Assembly: GCA_032716605.1 (NCBI GenBank)
Contig: CM064480.1
Span: forward strand, 47,338,932-47,402,931
Origin: Paralithodes platypus
Taxonomy: Eukaryota > Arthropoda > Malacostraca > Decapoda > Lithodidae
Direction: 5' to 3'
Length of the DNA stretch: 64,000 nt
Each line of letters begins with the position of its first letter. The stretch's first letter is position 1. The notes under the pieces are model-generated. The model worked only from the letters and a program-made list of their open reading frames with translations, was not told the origin of the DNA and made no database searches. Both the position numbers and the translations under genes were made by a program. Below are positions 22,821 through 33,045 of the stretch, in pieces.

Positions 22821-25217
22821 TTTTTTTTGTTTTTTTTAAGAGACAATGAACGGAGGAAGGAAAAACACAGATTAAACAAAAAGGTCCATGTGCCTAAAGG
22901 CATCCTCCATTCATAAAATGTTTGTAACAACTGGATTTAAACATTTGTAGATTGTAAGTTTGTGGAAAGCAATTCCAGGGAAGTGAATTCCAAAGAGTAG
23001 TAGCTCTGGGGATAAATGAATTCTGATAAGCAGAAGTTCTGCATTGTGGAGGAGAAAGTGTAAATTCATGGGCGCTCTCAGCTGCCCTAGTTCTACGGGG
23101 AAAGATGTGGAGAGGCGGCACAATTGAAGCAAGTTCCTTGGAACAATTGCTGTGAAAATATCTGTAGAATAATGCAAGGGATGCAACGTTTCTTCGTATG
23201 GATAATGCAGGAAGGTCCTGTGTGATTGCAGGGTTATTGATTAATCTAATAGCTTTATTTTGAATTTTGTCCAACTGCCTCAATGCAACCACTCCCACTT
23301 CCACCTCACAGAGGTGAACAGTAATCCATCTGAGAACGCACATGACTTTTATATATTACGGCCAACTGCTCGTCAGTGAAGAATTCTCGAACTCTGTACA
23401 GGAGTCCCAGTTTTTTAGAGGCATTCTTAGCAATGCTTCTAACATAATGTGTCCAGCTCAAGTTAGTAGTTAATGTTACACCGAGAATGTCAATACTAGG
23501 GGAAGTGGGAATATTTACATCATTAAAAAATATATGGGAGTCAGTGAGATTCTGTCGGTTAGAAAATTGAATGTACTTGGTTTTCTGTGCATTAAAGGAA
23601 ACTAGATTATTTTGTCCCCATTCATTAATTCTAGAAAGGTCCTGGTTCAGAGAAATTGCAGTGTTTTTTTTTTAATTAATAAGATCGGGTTGAGTGAAAA
23701 AATTGGTAAATGTGAAGGAACTGTGGAGTGTTGAGTCATCTGCATAGGAATGTATTGGATTATGATTGGTAGATATGAGATCATTGATATGAATGAGGAA
23801 CAGAGTTGGGGCCAAAACTGATCCCTGGGGAACACCAGCATTTATTGAGTGAAATTGAGAATAAAGGCCATCTACCATTACACATATTGTTCTGTTATGA
23901 AGATAAGAAGAAATTAGTGGAACTAATGATGCAAGGCCGTAGTGTGACATCTTCGACAATAAGGATTGATGTCAGACTCTATCAAATGCCTTTGATATAT
24001 CCAGTGCTATTGTATGTGTTTCACCATGTTGGTCTGTAGCTTGGTTGATTTGATGCGTAAGAAGGCAAAGAATGTCTGCAGTTGATCGACATCGTCTAAA
24101 ACCATATTGCCTATCACTGATTAATTTATTATTCTGAAGATGCTTAATTATGTGATTATTTAATATAATTTCAAAGACTTTACCAAGAGTGTAAGTTATA
24201 GCTATTGGTCTGTAGTTTGATGAATCTGAAGAGGCACCTTTTTTAGGAACTGGATGGATGTTTGCTTCTTTCCAGGGTACTGGGAAGCATGAGGTATGAG
24301 TACACAGATGGAAAATGTTTGCAAATACAGGAGCGAGCACCAAGGAGCAATTCTTAAGTACTATTGGAGGAATTTCATCTGGACCAGGAGCCTTATCTAC
24401 TGAGAGATTCTGCAAAATAGTTTTGACATGTCTGGAGGGAATTCGCCTGAGGGAATTTCAGGCGAATTAAAATTAAGTACAGGGACATCTTGATTTATTT
24501 CATCTAAGGTTGAGTTGGTGGAGAAAATATCCGCAAGAAGGTTAGCTTTACCTCGTGGGTCACTTACAAGATTGCCAGTCTGAGATTTTAATAGTGGAAT
24601 GGATGAAGCAGTAGTGAAGTTGGATTTGAATGAGTTAAGAGTAGACCAAAATATTTTGTTATAATTTGGATTATTTAGAAGTTTATTTGCCTGCTTGTGG
24701 AGAAAGTTTGATTTAGTTAGATTTAATACAATTTTGGCATGATTTCTGATGTTTCTAAAGTAATTAAAGGCTTCATGTGTTTTTCATCTTGTGTATGCAT
24801 TGTAGGCTATTGCTTTTTGTTCAGTTACTCTAGCACAATTATGGTTAAACCATTTAGGTGAATTAGATCTTTTACTGTACTTTTGATGAAGAATAAAAGT
24901 TTCAATTCCAATTTTTACAAAATCTTGTATGTGGCTCAAGGTGGTGTGTGCATCATTAGAAAAGAAAGAGGTCCAGGGAATATCAATAAAGACACCCTTG
25001 AAGACTCTCCCATTCTGCCCTATCGTAATGCCATTTAGTCACCAAAACAGGTTCAGAGTGGGAAGGTGTGGTAGGTATCAGACAGTGATCAGAAGATCCA
25101 AGCGGGGACCTCACTGTAACATCATAATTTTCTGAATTGGTTGTTAAAAATAAGTCCAGTATGTGGGAATTATGATAGGATTATCTGGTACACGGGTGGG
25201 TTGGTTGACTAGTTGAG
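22821..25217 (-). pseudogene. Jockey-like LINE, 5'-truncated, inserted in the RTE-type LINE
   Basis: Reverse complement of about 33385-35790 at very high identity. It starts (5') inside the endonuclease domain at LTQLVNQPTRVPDN and runs through RT ([59 protein letters not shown]) to the 3' UTR and an A-rich tail (22821-22838 as T). Frames are broken in several places (24415, 23959 and 23343 mark segment starts). It keeps the six-A run at about 23522 that is shortened in the 33046 copy. Confidence 0.9.
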
Positions 25218-26640
25218 TGACTCCATCCATACATACAGTAAACAACCACGGGGACATCACACACCCCTGTTCCAACCCCACACTCAGGTCAAAGAACTTG
25301 CTGTGCTCATTCTCCACACGTACTGCTGCCTTTGCACCCTCATACATGCTCTTCACTGCTTTCAGCAACTTGCCATCTACTCCATATATTCTAAGTACTT
25401 TCCACATGCCTTCTCTATCCACTCTGTCATAGGCCTTCTCCAAGTCCATAAAGGCAACATGCACCTTAGTTGCTTCTCCAGATATTTCTCCACAACACAA
25501 TTCAGGGTAAAATTCTGATCTACACATCCTCTTCCCTTCCTAAAACCTCCCTGCTCGTCGCCTATCCATTTCTCCGTTCTCACTCTCACTCTTTCAATCA
25601 CTACCCTACTGTACACCTTCCCTACTACGCTTAAAAGACATATTCCTCGGTGGTTACCACACACTCCTCTTTCCCCTTTGCCCTTATATAGGGGGGCTAT
25701 TATGCCAGTCTTCCAGTCATCGGGTGCATTCCCCTTCTTCCATGCTAGTTTGTACATTTTCCATACCCATTCGATCACTATCTCACCACCATACCTCAGC
25801 ATATGCCCACACACTCTATCTGTTCCTGGTGCTTTCCCCAACTTCACTCTTTTCATAGCTTCCCACACTTCTGACCTCCTGATCCTCACCCCCTCCTCCA
25901 CTACTTCTCCTCTTCTCCCTCCCATACCATTTCCAACTATGTTTGCTGGCTCTTCATTCCTTGCATTTAGCAACTCATTGAAGTACTCCCTCCATCTTTC
26001 GACTCTCTCTTGCTTCTCAGCTAGCAGTCTCCCATTCTTTTCTTTCACACCCTTACTGTTTCCCTAACTTTTTTGGCTTCTTTCCAGAACAGTTTCTTAC
26101 ACTCCCTCCATTTTACACTCAGATTCCTTCCAAATTCCTCTTCTACTCTTCTCTTACTTTCCTTCACTACTCTCTTCACCACTCTCTTTCTCTCCACGTA
26201 CCTCGCTCGTTTCTGCCTCTCCAAATCTTCATTCCCTCTACTACCCAACCACTCTCTATACGCTTTCTTCTTGTTTTCCACAGCTATTTTTACCTCTTCT
26301 GTCCACCATGCTGTACCTTTCACTTCCCTCCCTCTTCTCCTCACTCCACACACCTCCTCACATGCTGCACAGATATCTTCCTTAAACACCTTGCTTATCT
26401 ACTCCACTTCCTCCATATCTTCCAGGTCGAACCCACCTAGTCGTCTTTCTACTGCTCTCCTGTACTCTTCCTTGATTTCCTCCTCCTGTAGCCTCTCCAC
26501 CCTCTTCACCATTCCACCTTCCTCTCGCCTCCCTCCAGCTCTCCTCACCCACTTCTTTTGTATCCTAACCTTAGCTACTACTACATAATGATAAGACAGA
26601 CCCCCTCCAATACCCCTATACAGTATACACCCTAGCATCC
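25218..26640 (-). pseudogene. RTE-type LINE, linker and RT N-terminal half
   Basis: Minus-strand segments carry a basic linker (TAWWTEEVKIAVENKKKAYR), then RLLAEKQERVERWREYFNEL, KLGKAPGTDRVCGHMLRYGG, APLYKGKGERGVCGNHRGIC, GGFRKGRGCVDQNFTLNCVV, AFMDLEKAYDRVDREGMWKV (motif A) and LEQGCVMSPWLFTVCMDGV (motif B). The frame is broken between segments (near 26398, 26046 and 25480). At 25218 it stops abruptly where the inserted LINE begins; the next codons of the RTE frame are at 22820 downward. Confidence 0.85.
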
Positions 26641-27457
26641 ATCACAGATTTCTTAATTCTTTCATCCACACATACAGTATATAATCAATCAGTGACTTTC
26701 GTTCCACCACTGTCTTATCCTTCATCGTCCACACCACTTTCCATGTGTACCTGTGTATCATTATGTGTCGGAAGACGGTGTTGGCTATCCACAACCTCCT
26801 CCCCACACATATGTCCACAAGTGCACTACCTTTCCCATTCACCTCTGACGGTACCCCCCACCTTACCACCACTCCATCAACTTTCCTATCACCCACCTTA
26901 CCATTCATATCCCCAATCAGAAATATTCTTTCGTTCTTCTCAAACTTATGCAGGCACGCCTCCACATTCACCCAGAACTCCTCTTTCTCTCTTACAAGTT
27001 TATCCTCTGTCAGAGCATACACACACACAATCACCCACGTTTGTATTCCTACTTTCATTCTCACCCACACAATCCTTGAGCCCACAGACCCATATTCTCT
27101 TACACACTCCTTCCATTTGTTACTTACAAACAAACACGCACCTTCTCTCGCTGCTCCCTCACTCACTCCAGCACACACACTCATTCCACACTCCCACTCT
27201 CTCACATCTGTACCCTTCCATTTGGTCTCCGTCATTCCACATACATCCAGCCTGGCATTCACTAACACTTCCAGTACCTCTCTCTCTTTTGTGCCATCAT
27301 TCGTGCCACTCACGTTCCATGTACCTATTCTCAGAATTTTCGTAAGCTTGTCCATAGTCGGTCGGGGTTCGTCAACACAGGGTCCATCCGCATCTGAGGC
27401 TGATTGTTCGTTTATCGTTGCTACATATTTTTTTCCGGGTGGGGGTCGCAAGCCCAC
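26555..27457 (-). pseudogene. RTE-type LINE, apurinic-like endonuclease (EEP) domain
   Basis: The frame from 27457 gives ILRIGTWNVSGTNDGTKERE, RLDVCGMTETKWKG (catalytic E in TETKW), VVCVYAL..., FLIGDMNGKVGDR (GDMN box) and RKSLIDYILYV. After a stop at 26642 the homology continues GGGLSYHYVVVAKV, where the usual SDH box reads S-Y-H: the last catalytic Asp is replaced by Tyr. Such domains are often mis-annotated as craniofacial development protein 2-like. The element nicks target DNA in its normal life cycle; this copy looks dead. A 5' leader extends to about 27536. Confidence 0.85.
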
Positions 27458-27535
27458 CGACCCAACCTCTTTAGTCGCCTCTTACAACACACAGAAGGCA
27501 CGTGGGGCATATTCTAATCCCTTACCCCCAGGGAA

Positions 27536-28085
27536 AAATAATAATAATAATAATAATAAAGTAGACGTGCCGCTTTGCCCAAAATCAAAACGGCATACCC
27601 AACTCTGCGATGGGTTACCATCATCACTAGTAATACTATCACCATCATCAATCATACTATCACCATTAATCAGCACTACTACTATTATAATCACCACTAC
27701 TACTCTCACCATCTTCACTACTACTCTCATCATCACTACTACTGTCATCATCACAACTTTCACCATCATCACTACTACTCCCCATCATCATTAATACTGT
27801 CACGATCGTCACTACCATCATCACTAATGTCACCATTATCACTACAACTATCATCATTACTTGACACCATTATCACTTCTATTATGACCATCATCATTAC
27901 TACTAGTACTGTCACCATCATATCTATTACTGTCATCATCATCACTACTGTCATCAGTAGTGATGATCACTACTGATGATCAGTAGTGATCGTTGGCCTA
28001 CTCCAACTACAACCATCATCACTACTATTATCACCATCATCACTACTATCACCATCATCCCCACTATTACTACCATCACTTCTAT
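27536..28085. repeat. (AAT)n and compound (ATC/ATT/ACT)n microsatellites
   Basis: 27537-27560 is (AAT)n. 27615-28085 is a compound trinucleotide tract rich in ATC, ACT and ATT. Long frames over it on either strand are low-complexity artefacts. A quasi-palindrome sits at 27945-27993. Confidence 0.95.
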
Positions 28086-28626
28086 GTCAACTAAACTAAC
28101 TTAACCTATCAAATTCGGGGTGAGTTGTTTTCGCCCCCAGAACGGCATCATCATTACTTTGGGGGGGGGGGGTCGAAACAATGTTTTTTAACCAAAAATC
28201 ATAACTATTGCACAAATTTAAAAAAAACACACAAATTAACTACTGTTGCATTCACGCACCGAATGTTGGTGTGAAGTTTGGTGAAAATTCGTTGAACGGT
28301 CTAGGAGGAGTTTTCGGACAGACAGACGGACATTTCGGCCGGCATGTGCCATTATACGGGAGGCGATACCACTCTGCTTACGCAGAGTTGATAATGATAA
28401 ATAAACGTATACAGTATATACCGACAGTATAAGTAATGCCGACTTATATTATGGGTGTGAACCTAGTTAACAGTAAAGACAGGCTAATGACCCCAATGGC
28501 ACCACTAAGGCGGTGGTTGGCTGATCTCTATTACTAGAGGGTCTCCCTGGCCAACCAAAAAATAAAGGAAAAGATTAGTGATAGTTCAAAGGGAAAATAT
28601 TTCTTGGCTGACTTAAAAGCACCATA

Positions 28627-28663
<37 letters not shown>

Positions 28664-29098
28664 TACCATGGCTCTATGCCAAGTAGCTGAAAGAAAAAGT
28701 ACCATATAGAGCAAAAGATTTCACACCCACCGAGTCTCTCTCACTCATTCACTTTCACTCACTCTCACTCTCTCTCTCTCTCGCGCATAAAGAAACTGCG
28801 CAATAGAAAAGAACACATTCAATTACAACTTCTTTCCTTTCGACCCTATTTTATATTGCTCTTGTGCCGATGTCCCTGATATACTGTATAATATTATACC
28901 CTCTTGATAAAGGCTCGGCCACCTACTTAGTCGTAAATTACAACACACTTATTCAGATCTACAAGGTCCTAGAAATGAAATTTTGCAGGGGTTACGCGAT
29001 TCGATTTCAATCTAAACAAAACTGGTGACTAATTGCATTTTATTTTCTAACACTTATTGCGATAGTTAGGGATGATTAAAGTATTTTTTTAATCAATG
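28086..29098. other. Non-coding part of duplication D1
   Basis: No gene is supported. Present at 95% or better identity at 35858-36868. Includes a (TA)n plus poly-T run (28624-28662) and a CT-rich run (28733-28784). Confidence 0.6.
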
Positions 29099-29816
29099 GC
29101 CAACACGGAATGGTTCAAGGAGCGTGTATCAGGATTGAATGTGCACTGGAGAAGCCCCTGGTGTGGTTGGCATGCCGCCACCACATCCTGGAAGTTGTTC
29201 TGAAGGATGTCTTCGAGGCTTGCATGGGTCCATCATCTGGCCCTAACATCGCCCTTTTCAAGAGGCTCCAGAATCGTTGGCCTATCGTTGACCAGAGCCG
29301 ACCACAGCCCCTGACACCGACCGCTCTGTCATCCGACGAAGAAGCTCACTGCCTTGAGATGCTCGGTCACTTGAAACGTCTGCTTGACTGTGGGAATCAT
29401 CCACGCAAAGACTACAAAGAGATCATCCTGCTCAGCGTGGCCTACCTCGGAGGAGGAGTCCCTACATCCTTCCGTGCTCCTGGTGCTTACCACATGGCCA
29501 GATGCATGGCCAAGGCAATCTACGCCGTGAAGATCATGCTCTTCCATGACCAGCTGAAGATGAGCAGGCGGGAGTTGGCGGGGATCCGTCGAGTTGTGTT
29601 CTTTGTGACCATGGTCTACGCGAAATACTGGAATGAGGCAATGATTCCGTCCTACGCAGCCAAGAACGACCTGGACTTCATCACTGACGTGAAGAGGATC
29701 TGCGACGATGGGGTTGCGTCGGTCGCGGAACGTGCCATGCGGCGCCATCTCTGGTACCTTTCAGAGAACCTGATCGGACTGGCCATCTTCAATGACCGCA
29801 TCAGCTTGAGCTCTCT
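29099..29816 (+). pseudogene. Transposase-like protein fragment with a CRHH motif
   Basis: The frame 29110-29826 (238 codons) is visibly GC-richer than its surroundings and has a natural amino-acid composition. It reads ...GACIRIECALEKPLVWLACR, HHILEVVLKDVFEACMG, PSSGPNIALFKRLQNRWPIV, then a helical C-terminal part. I associate this CRHH...SSGP.. LFKR pattern with uncharacterised, transposon-related proteins of arthropods and cnidarians, perhaps RNase H-fold transposases; that is memory, not proof. Just upstream, GCCAACACGGAATG reads A-N-T-(G) only if one G is restored, so the frame has a 1-nt lesion at about 29108 and the N-terminal part is missing. The last few codons run into the CR1 element at 29817. 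Function unknown. Confidence 0.6.
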
Positions 29817-31938
29817 AAACCACTGACATTACTATTCAATAAATCCTTGCAGTCTGGAACTATGCCCGATCAGTGGAAGCTAGCCAACGTAACATCGATA
29901 TTAAAAAAAGGCAGCAAATCCCTACCCAGTAACTATCGTCCAATTAGCTTAACCTCAGTTGTATGTAAAATGCTAGAAACGGTCATACGAGACAGACTCG
30001 TAAATCACTTAGAGGAAAATAACATACTTAAAGATACTCAACACGGCTTTCGTAAAAAACGTTCCTGTTTAACAAACCTCTTAGACTTTTCCACGATATC
30101 TTCAACCTCTACGATGAGAGTAAAGCTGTAGATATTATATACCTTGATTTTCAAAAGGCCTTTGACAAAGTTCCCCACAAACGTTTACTGCTAAATCTAA
30201 AAGCGCATGGAATACAAGACTGTGTGTTGAAATAGATAGAAAATTGGCTCAGCGACAGAAAGCAAAGAGTAGTCATAAACGGTAAGGCATCAAAATGGAC
30301 CAATGTAAGTAGCGGGGTACCCCAGGGATCGGTACTAGGACCAATTCTCTTTCTAATTTACATCAACGACATAGATGAGGGTCTCACCTGTACAATCTCA
30401 AAATTGCTGACGATACAAAATTGCAAATAGCGTACTCTCAAAAGAACAAGTTGACGATATGCAACACAATCTAGATAAATTGTCATGTTGGGCCCAAATT
30501 TGGCAAATGAGTTTCAATGCGGATAAATGTAAAGTACTACATATCGGATACCTAAATGAGAAAGCAAACTATTCGATGAATGGCACTCAGCTTAAGAATG
30601 TAAACAGAGAAACCGATCTGGGAGTAACAATATCGAGTAACCTAAAACCGAGTCAACAATGTTCAGAAGTTGTTAAGAAGGCAAACAAAATAATTGGCTT
30701 TATAGGCAGGTCATTTGAGCATAAATCCAAAGAAGTTATCCTAACCCTTTACAATTCATTAGTCCGCCCTCTTCTGGAATACTGCGTTCAATCCTGGTGC
30801 CCTTATTACCAAAAAGATATAAACAAGCTAGAACGAGTTCAACGTAGAGTTACCAAAATGATACCTAGCCTAACACCTTACGAGCGGCCTATGCGGTTTA
30901 TTTATATGTACCACCCAGCGGGGTGTTTTTAGCCAAAATAGGGCTGTTTACGTGATCATTTTCATGCCTAAATAAGACCCAGAACGTAAAACAAGTACCT
31001 ATCCCTGAAAGGGCATAAACAGAGCTTTCGAATGACACCATAACGATCCTTTTATGATGGCTAGTTTTCTTGCAATAACCGTGCAACGCGAGTGCAAAAA
31101 GCATGTAATTAGCCACTTTCCCGATACAATTCCTTATATAGCGAGTGAGAGAGGGAGGAGGGAGCTGGGATTCGTGTCAGTATGTTCGCCGCGGTGGTCT
31201 GGAGCAGTCATACGCTCGCTACTCTCCTGCCACCACTTGTCTCTCTCTCTCAGCAACATTACGTGCTGAAATTGCCACTCGAGTTATGTCGAGCGCCGCC
31301 ACATAGTCCAGCTTTATTTAACTCGACTTATGTGGTGAGCCGCTAATTAAGGGCTAAAGAACAAACCATACGAAGAGCGTCTTAGAGAATTAAATCTATT
31401 TCCTTTAACCCAGCGCAGATTAAGAGGTGACTTAATTCAAGTGTTCAAAATCATCAAAGGCATCGACAATATGAACTGTAGTAAGTACTTCACTATCGAC
31501 CAATCTAATTACATGCGGGGAAACGGTTGCAAAATTATTGGTAAATCTTTTAACTCACACGAATCTAAGAATTTCTTCTTCAATCGAGTTGTCAACTTGT
31601 GGAATGGGCTTCCCCGAAACGTTATAGACTGCATCACCGTTGATTCATTTAAACTCCGCCTAGACAAATATTTCGCATCAAACCCGCGACTGACTGCGTT
31701 TGTAAATGAATAACTTTATTTTATCCCCCCCTCAGTTACTAACCCATCTGTCCCCTACTAACTTCCTAATCCTGCCACGGACATAGTTCCAGAGCAGTAA
31801 TTCCCTTTCCAATGTTCCCTTACCCACTCTAAACCACTGTTTGGACACTTGATCCTCAGTGTTTTGGAGGACAAGCAACCTAGAAGGGTCACTAGATCTG
31901 TTGTTGCTTGATTTCCTTTGTACTCCTTTGTACTTTGT
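29817..31938 (+). pseudogene. CR1-type LINE, RT domain to 3' end, 5'-truncated
   Basis: Starts in the RT N-terminus: KPLTLLFNKSLQSGTMPDQW, NYRPISLTSVVCKMLETVIR, TQHGFRKKRSCLTNLLDF; then a frameshift, IIYLDFQKAFDKVPHK (motif A), [20 protein letters not shown] (motif B), and motif C at about 30400 with another frameshift. The frame 30459-30932 carries LDKLSCWAQIWQMSFNADKC and LVRPLLEYCVQSWCPYYQKD. A 480-bp MITE interrupts it at 30874-31353; coding then resumes KPYEERLRELNLF, TQRRLRGDLIQVFKIIKGID, FFFNRVVNLWNGLPRNVIDC to a stop at 31711. The 3' UTR ends in TTTGTACT-type 8-bp repeats (31917-31938), a CR1 hallmark. Confidence 0.85.
30874..31353 (+). mobile_element. TTAA-type MITE, family T1 copy 3, inserted in the CR1 RT
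   Basis: Flanked by CTAA on both sides (30870-30873 and 31354-31357), a TTAA-like target duplication. It interrupts the CR1 frame between ...MIPSL and NKPYEERL. The subterminal pair is ACTCGAGTTATGTCGAG at 31277-31293 and ACTCGACTTATGT at 31321-31333, 44 bp apart. Closest relative is copy 4 at 58343-58782. Confidence 0.88.
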
Positions 31939-32607
31939 ACACTCCATCAACTTTCCTATCACCCACCTTACCATTCATATCCCCAATCAGAAATATTCTT
32001 TCGTTCTTCTCAAACTTATGCAGGCACGCCTCCACATTCACCCAGAACTCCTCTTTCTCTCTTACAAGTTTATCCTCTGTCAGAGCATACACTACACACA
32101 ATCACCCACGTTTTATTCCTACTTTCATTCTCACCCACACAATCCTTGAGCCCACAGACCCATATTCTCTTACACACTCCTTCCATTTGTTATTTACAAA
32201 CAAACACGCACCTTCTCTCGCTGCTCCCTCACTCACTTCAGCACACACACTCATTCCACACTCCCACTCTCTCACATCTGTACCCTTCCATTTGGTCTCC
32301 GTCATTCCACATACATCCAGCCTGGCATTCTCTAACACTTCCAGTACCTCTCTCTCTTTTGTGCCATCATTCGTGCCACTCACGTTCCATGTACCTATTC
32401 TCAGAATTTTCGTAAGCTTGTCCATAGTCGGTCGGGGTTCGTCAACACAGGGTCCATCCGCATCTGAGGCTGATTGTTCGTTTATCGTTGCTACGTATTT
32501 TTTTTCCGGGTGGGGGTCGCAAGCCCACCGACCCAACCTCTTTAGTCGCCTCTTACAACACGCAGAAGGCACGTGGGGCATATTCTAATCCCTTACCCCC
32601 AGGGAAA
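31939..32607 (-). pseudogene. RTE-type LINE 5' fragment (in duplication D1 copy 2)
   Basis: Reverse-strand endonuclease start identical in type to 26868-27536: ILRIGTWNVSGTNDGTKERE, CGMTETKWKG, then a 1-nt change near 32112 that shifts frame, then CVVYALTEDKLVREKEEFWV and FLIGDMNGKVGDRKVDGV. It stops at the duplication breakpoint (31939), next to the CR1 3' end. Confidence 0.85.
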
Positions 32608-33045
32608 AATAATAATAATAATAATAATAAAGTAGACGTGCCGCTTTGCCCAAAATCAAAACGGCACACCCAACTCTGCGATGGGTTACCATCATCACTA
32701 GTAATACTATCACCATCATCAATCATACTATCACCATTAATCAGCACTACTACTATTATAATCACCACTACTACTCTCACCATCTTCACTACTACTCTCA
32801 TCATCACTACTACTGTCATCATCACAACTTTCACCATCATCACTACTACTCCCCATCATCATTAATACTGTCACGATCGTCACTACCATCATCACTAATG
32901 TCACCATTATCACTACAACTATCATCATTACCATTATCACTTCTATTATGACCATCATCATTACTACTAGTACTGTCACCATCATATCTATTACTGTCAT
33001 CATCATTAGCCTACTACAACTACAACCATCATCACTACTATTATC
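32607..33045. repeat. (AAT)n and compound (ATC)n microsatellites, copy 2
   Basis: Same tract as 27536-28030, lacking the quasi-palindrome of copy 1. Confidence 0.93.

Larger units (their letters stand above)
26866..29098. repeat. Direct duplication D1, copy 1
   Basis: Near-identical to 31939-33045 plus 35807-36868. It contains the RTE 5' part, its leader, an (AAT)n run, an (ATC)n microsatellite and about 1 kb of other sequence (AATTCGGGGTGAGTTG..., AACGGTCTAGGAGGAG..., CACCGAGTCTCTCTCACTC...). Homology stops at ...TTAATCAATG (29098). The only large difference is the LINE present in copy 2. Confidence 0.85.

Noticed and set aside
27482..27772. Met/Val-rich minus-strand frame (also at 32553-32843)
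   Set aside because: Low-complexity translation of the (ATC)n tract.
26745..27794. 349-codon plus-strand frame, and similar frames at 31908-32588
   Set aside because: Antisense shadows of the RTE endonuclease running into a trinucleotide microsatellite.
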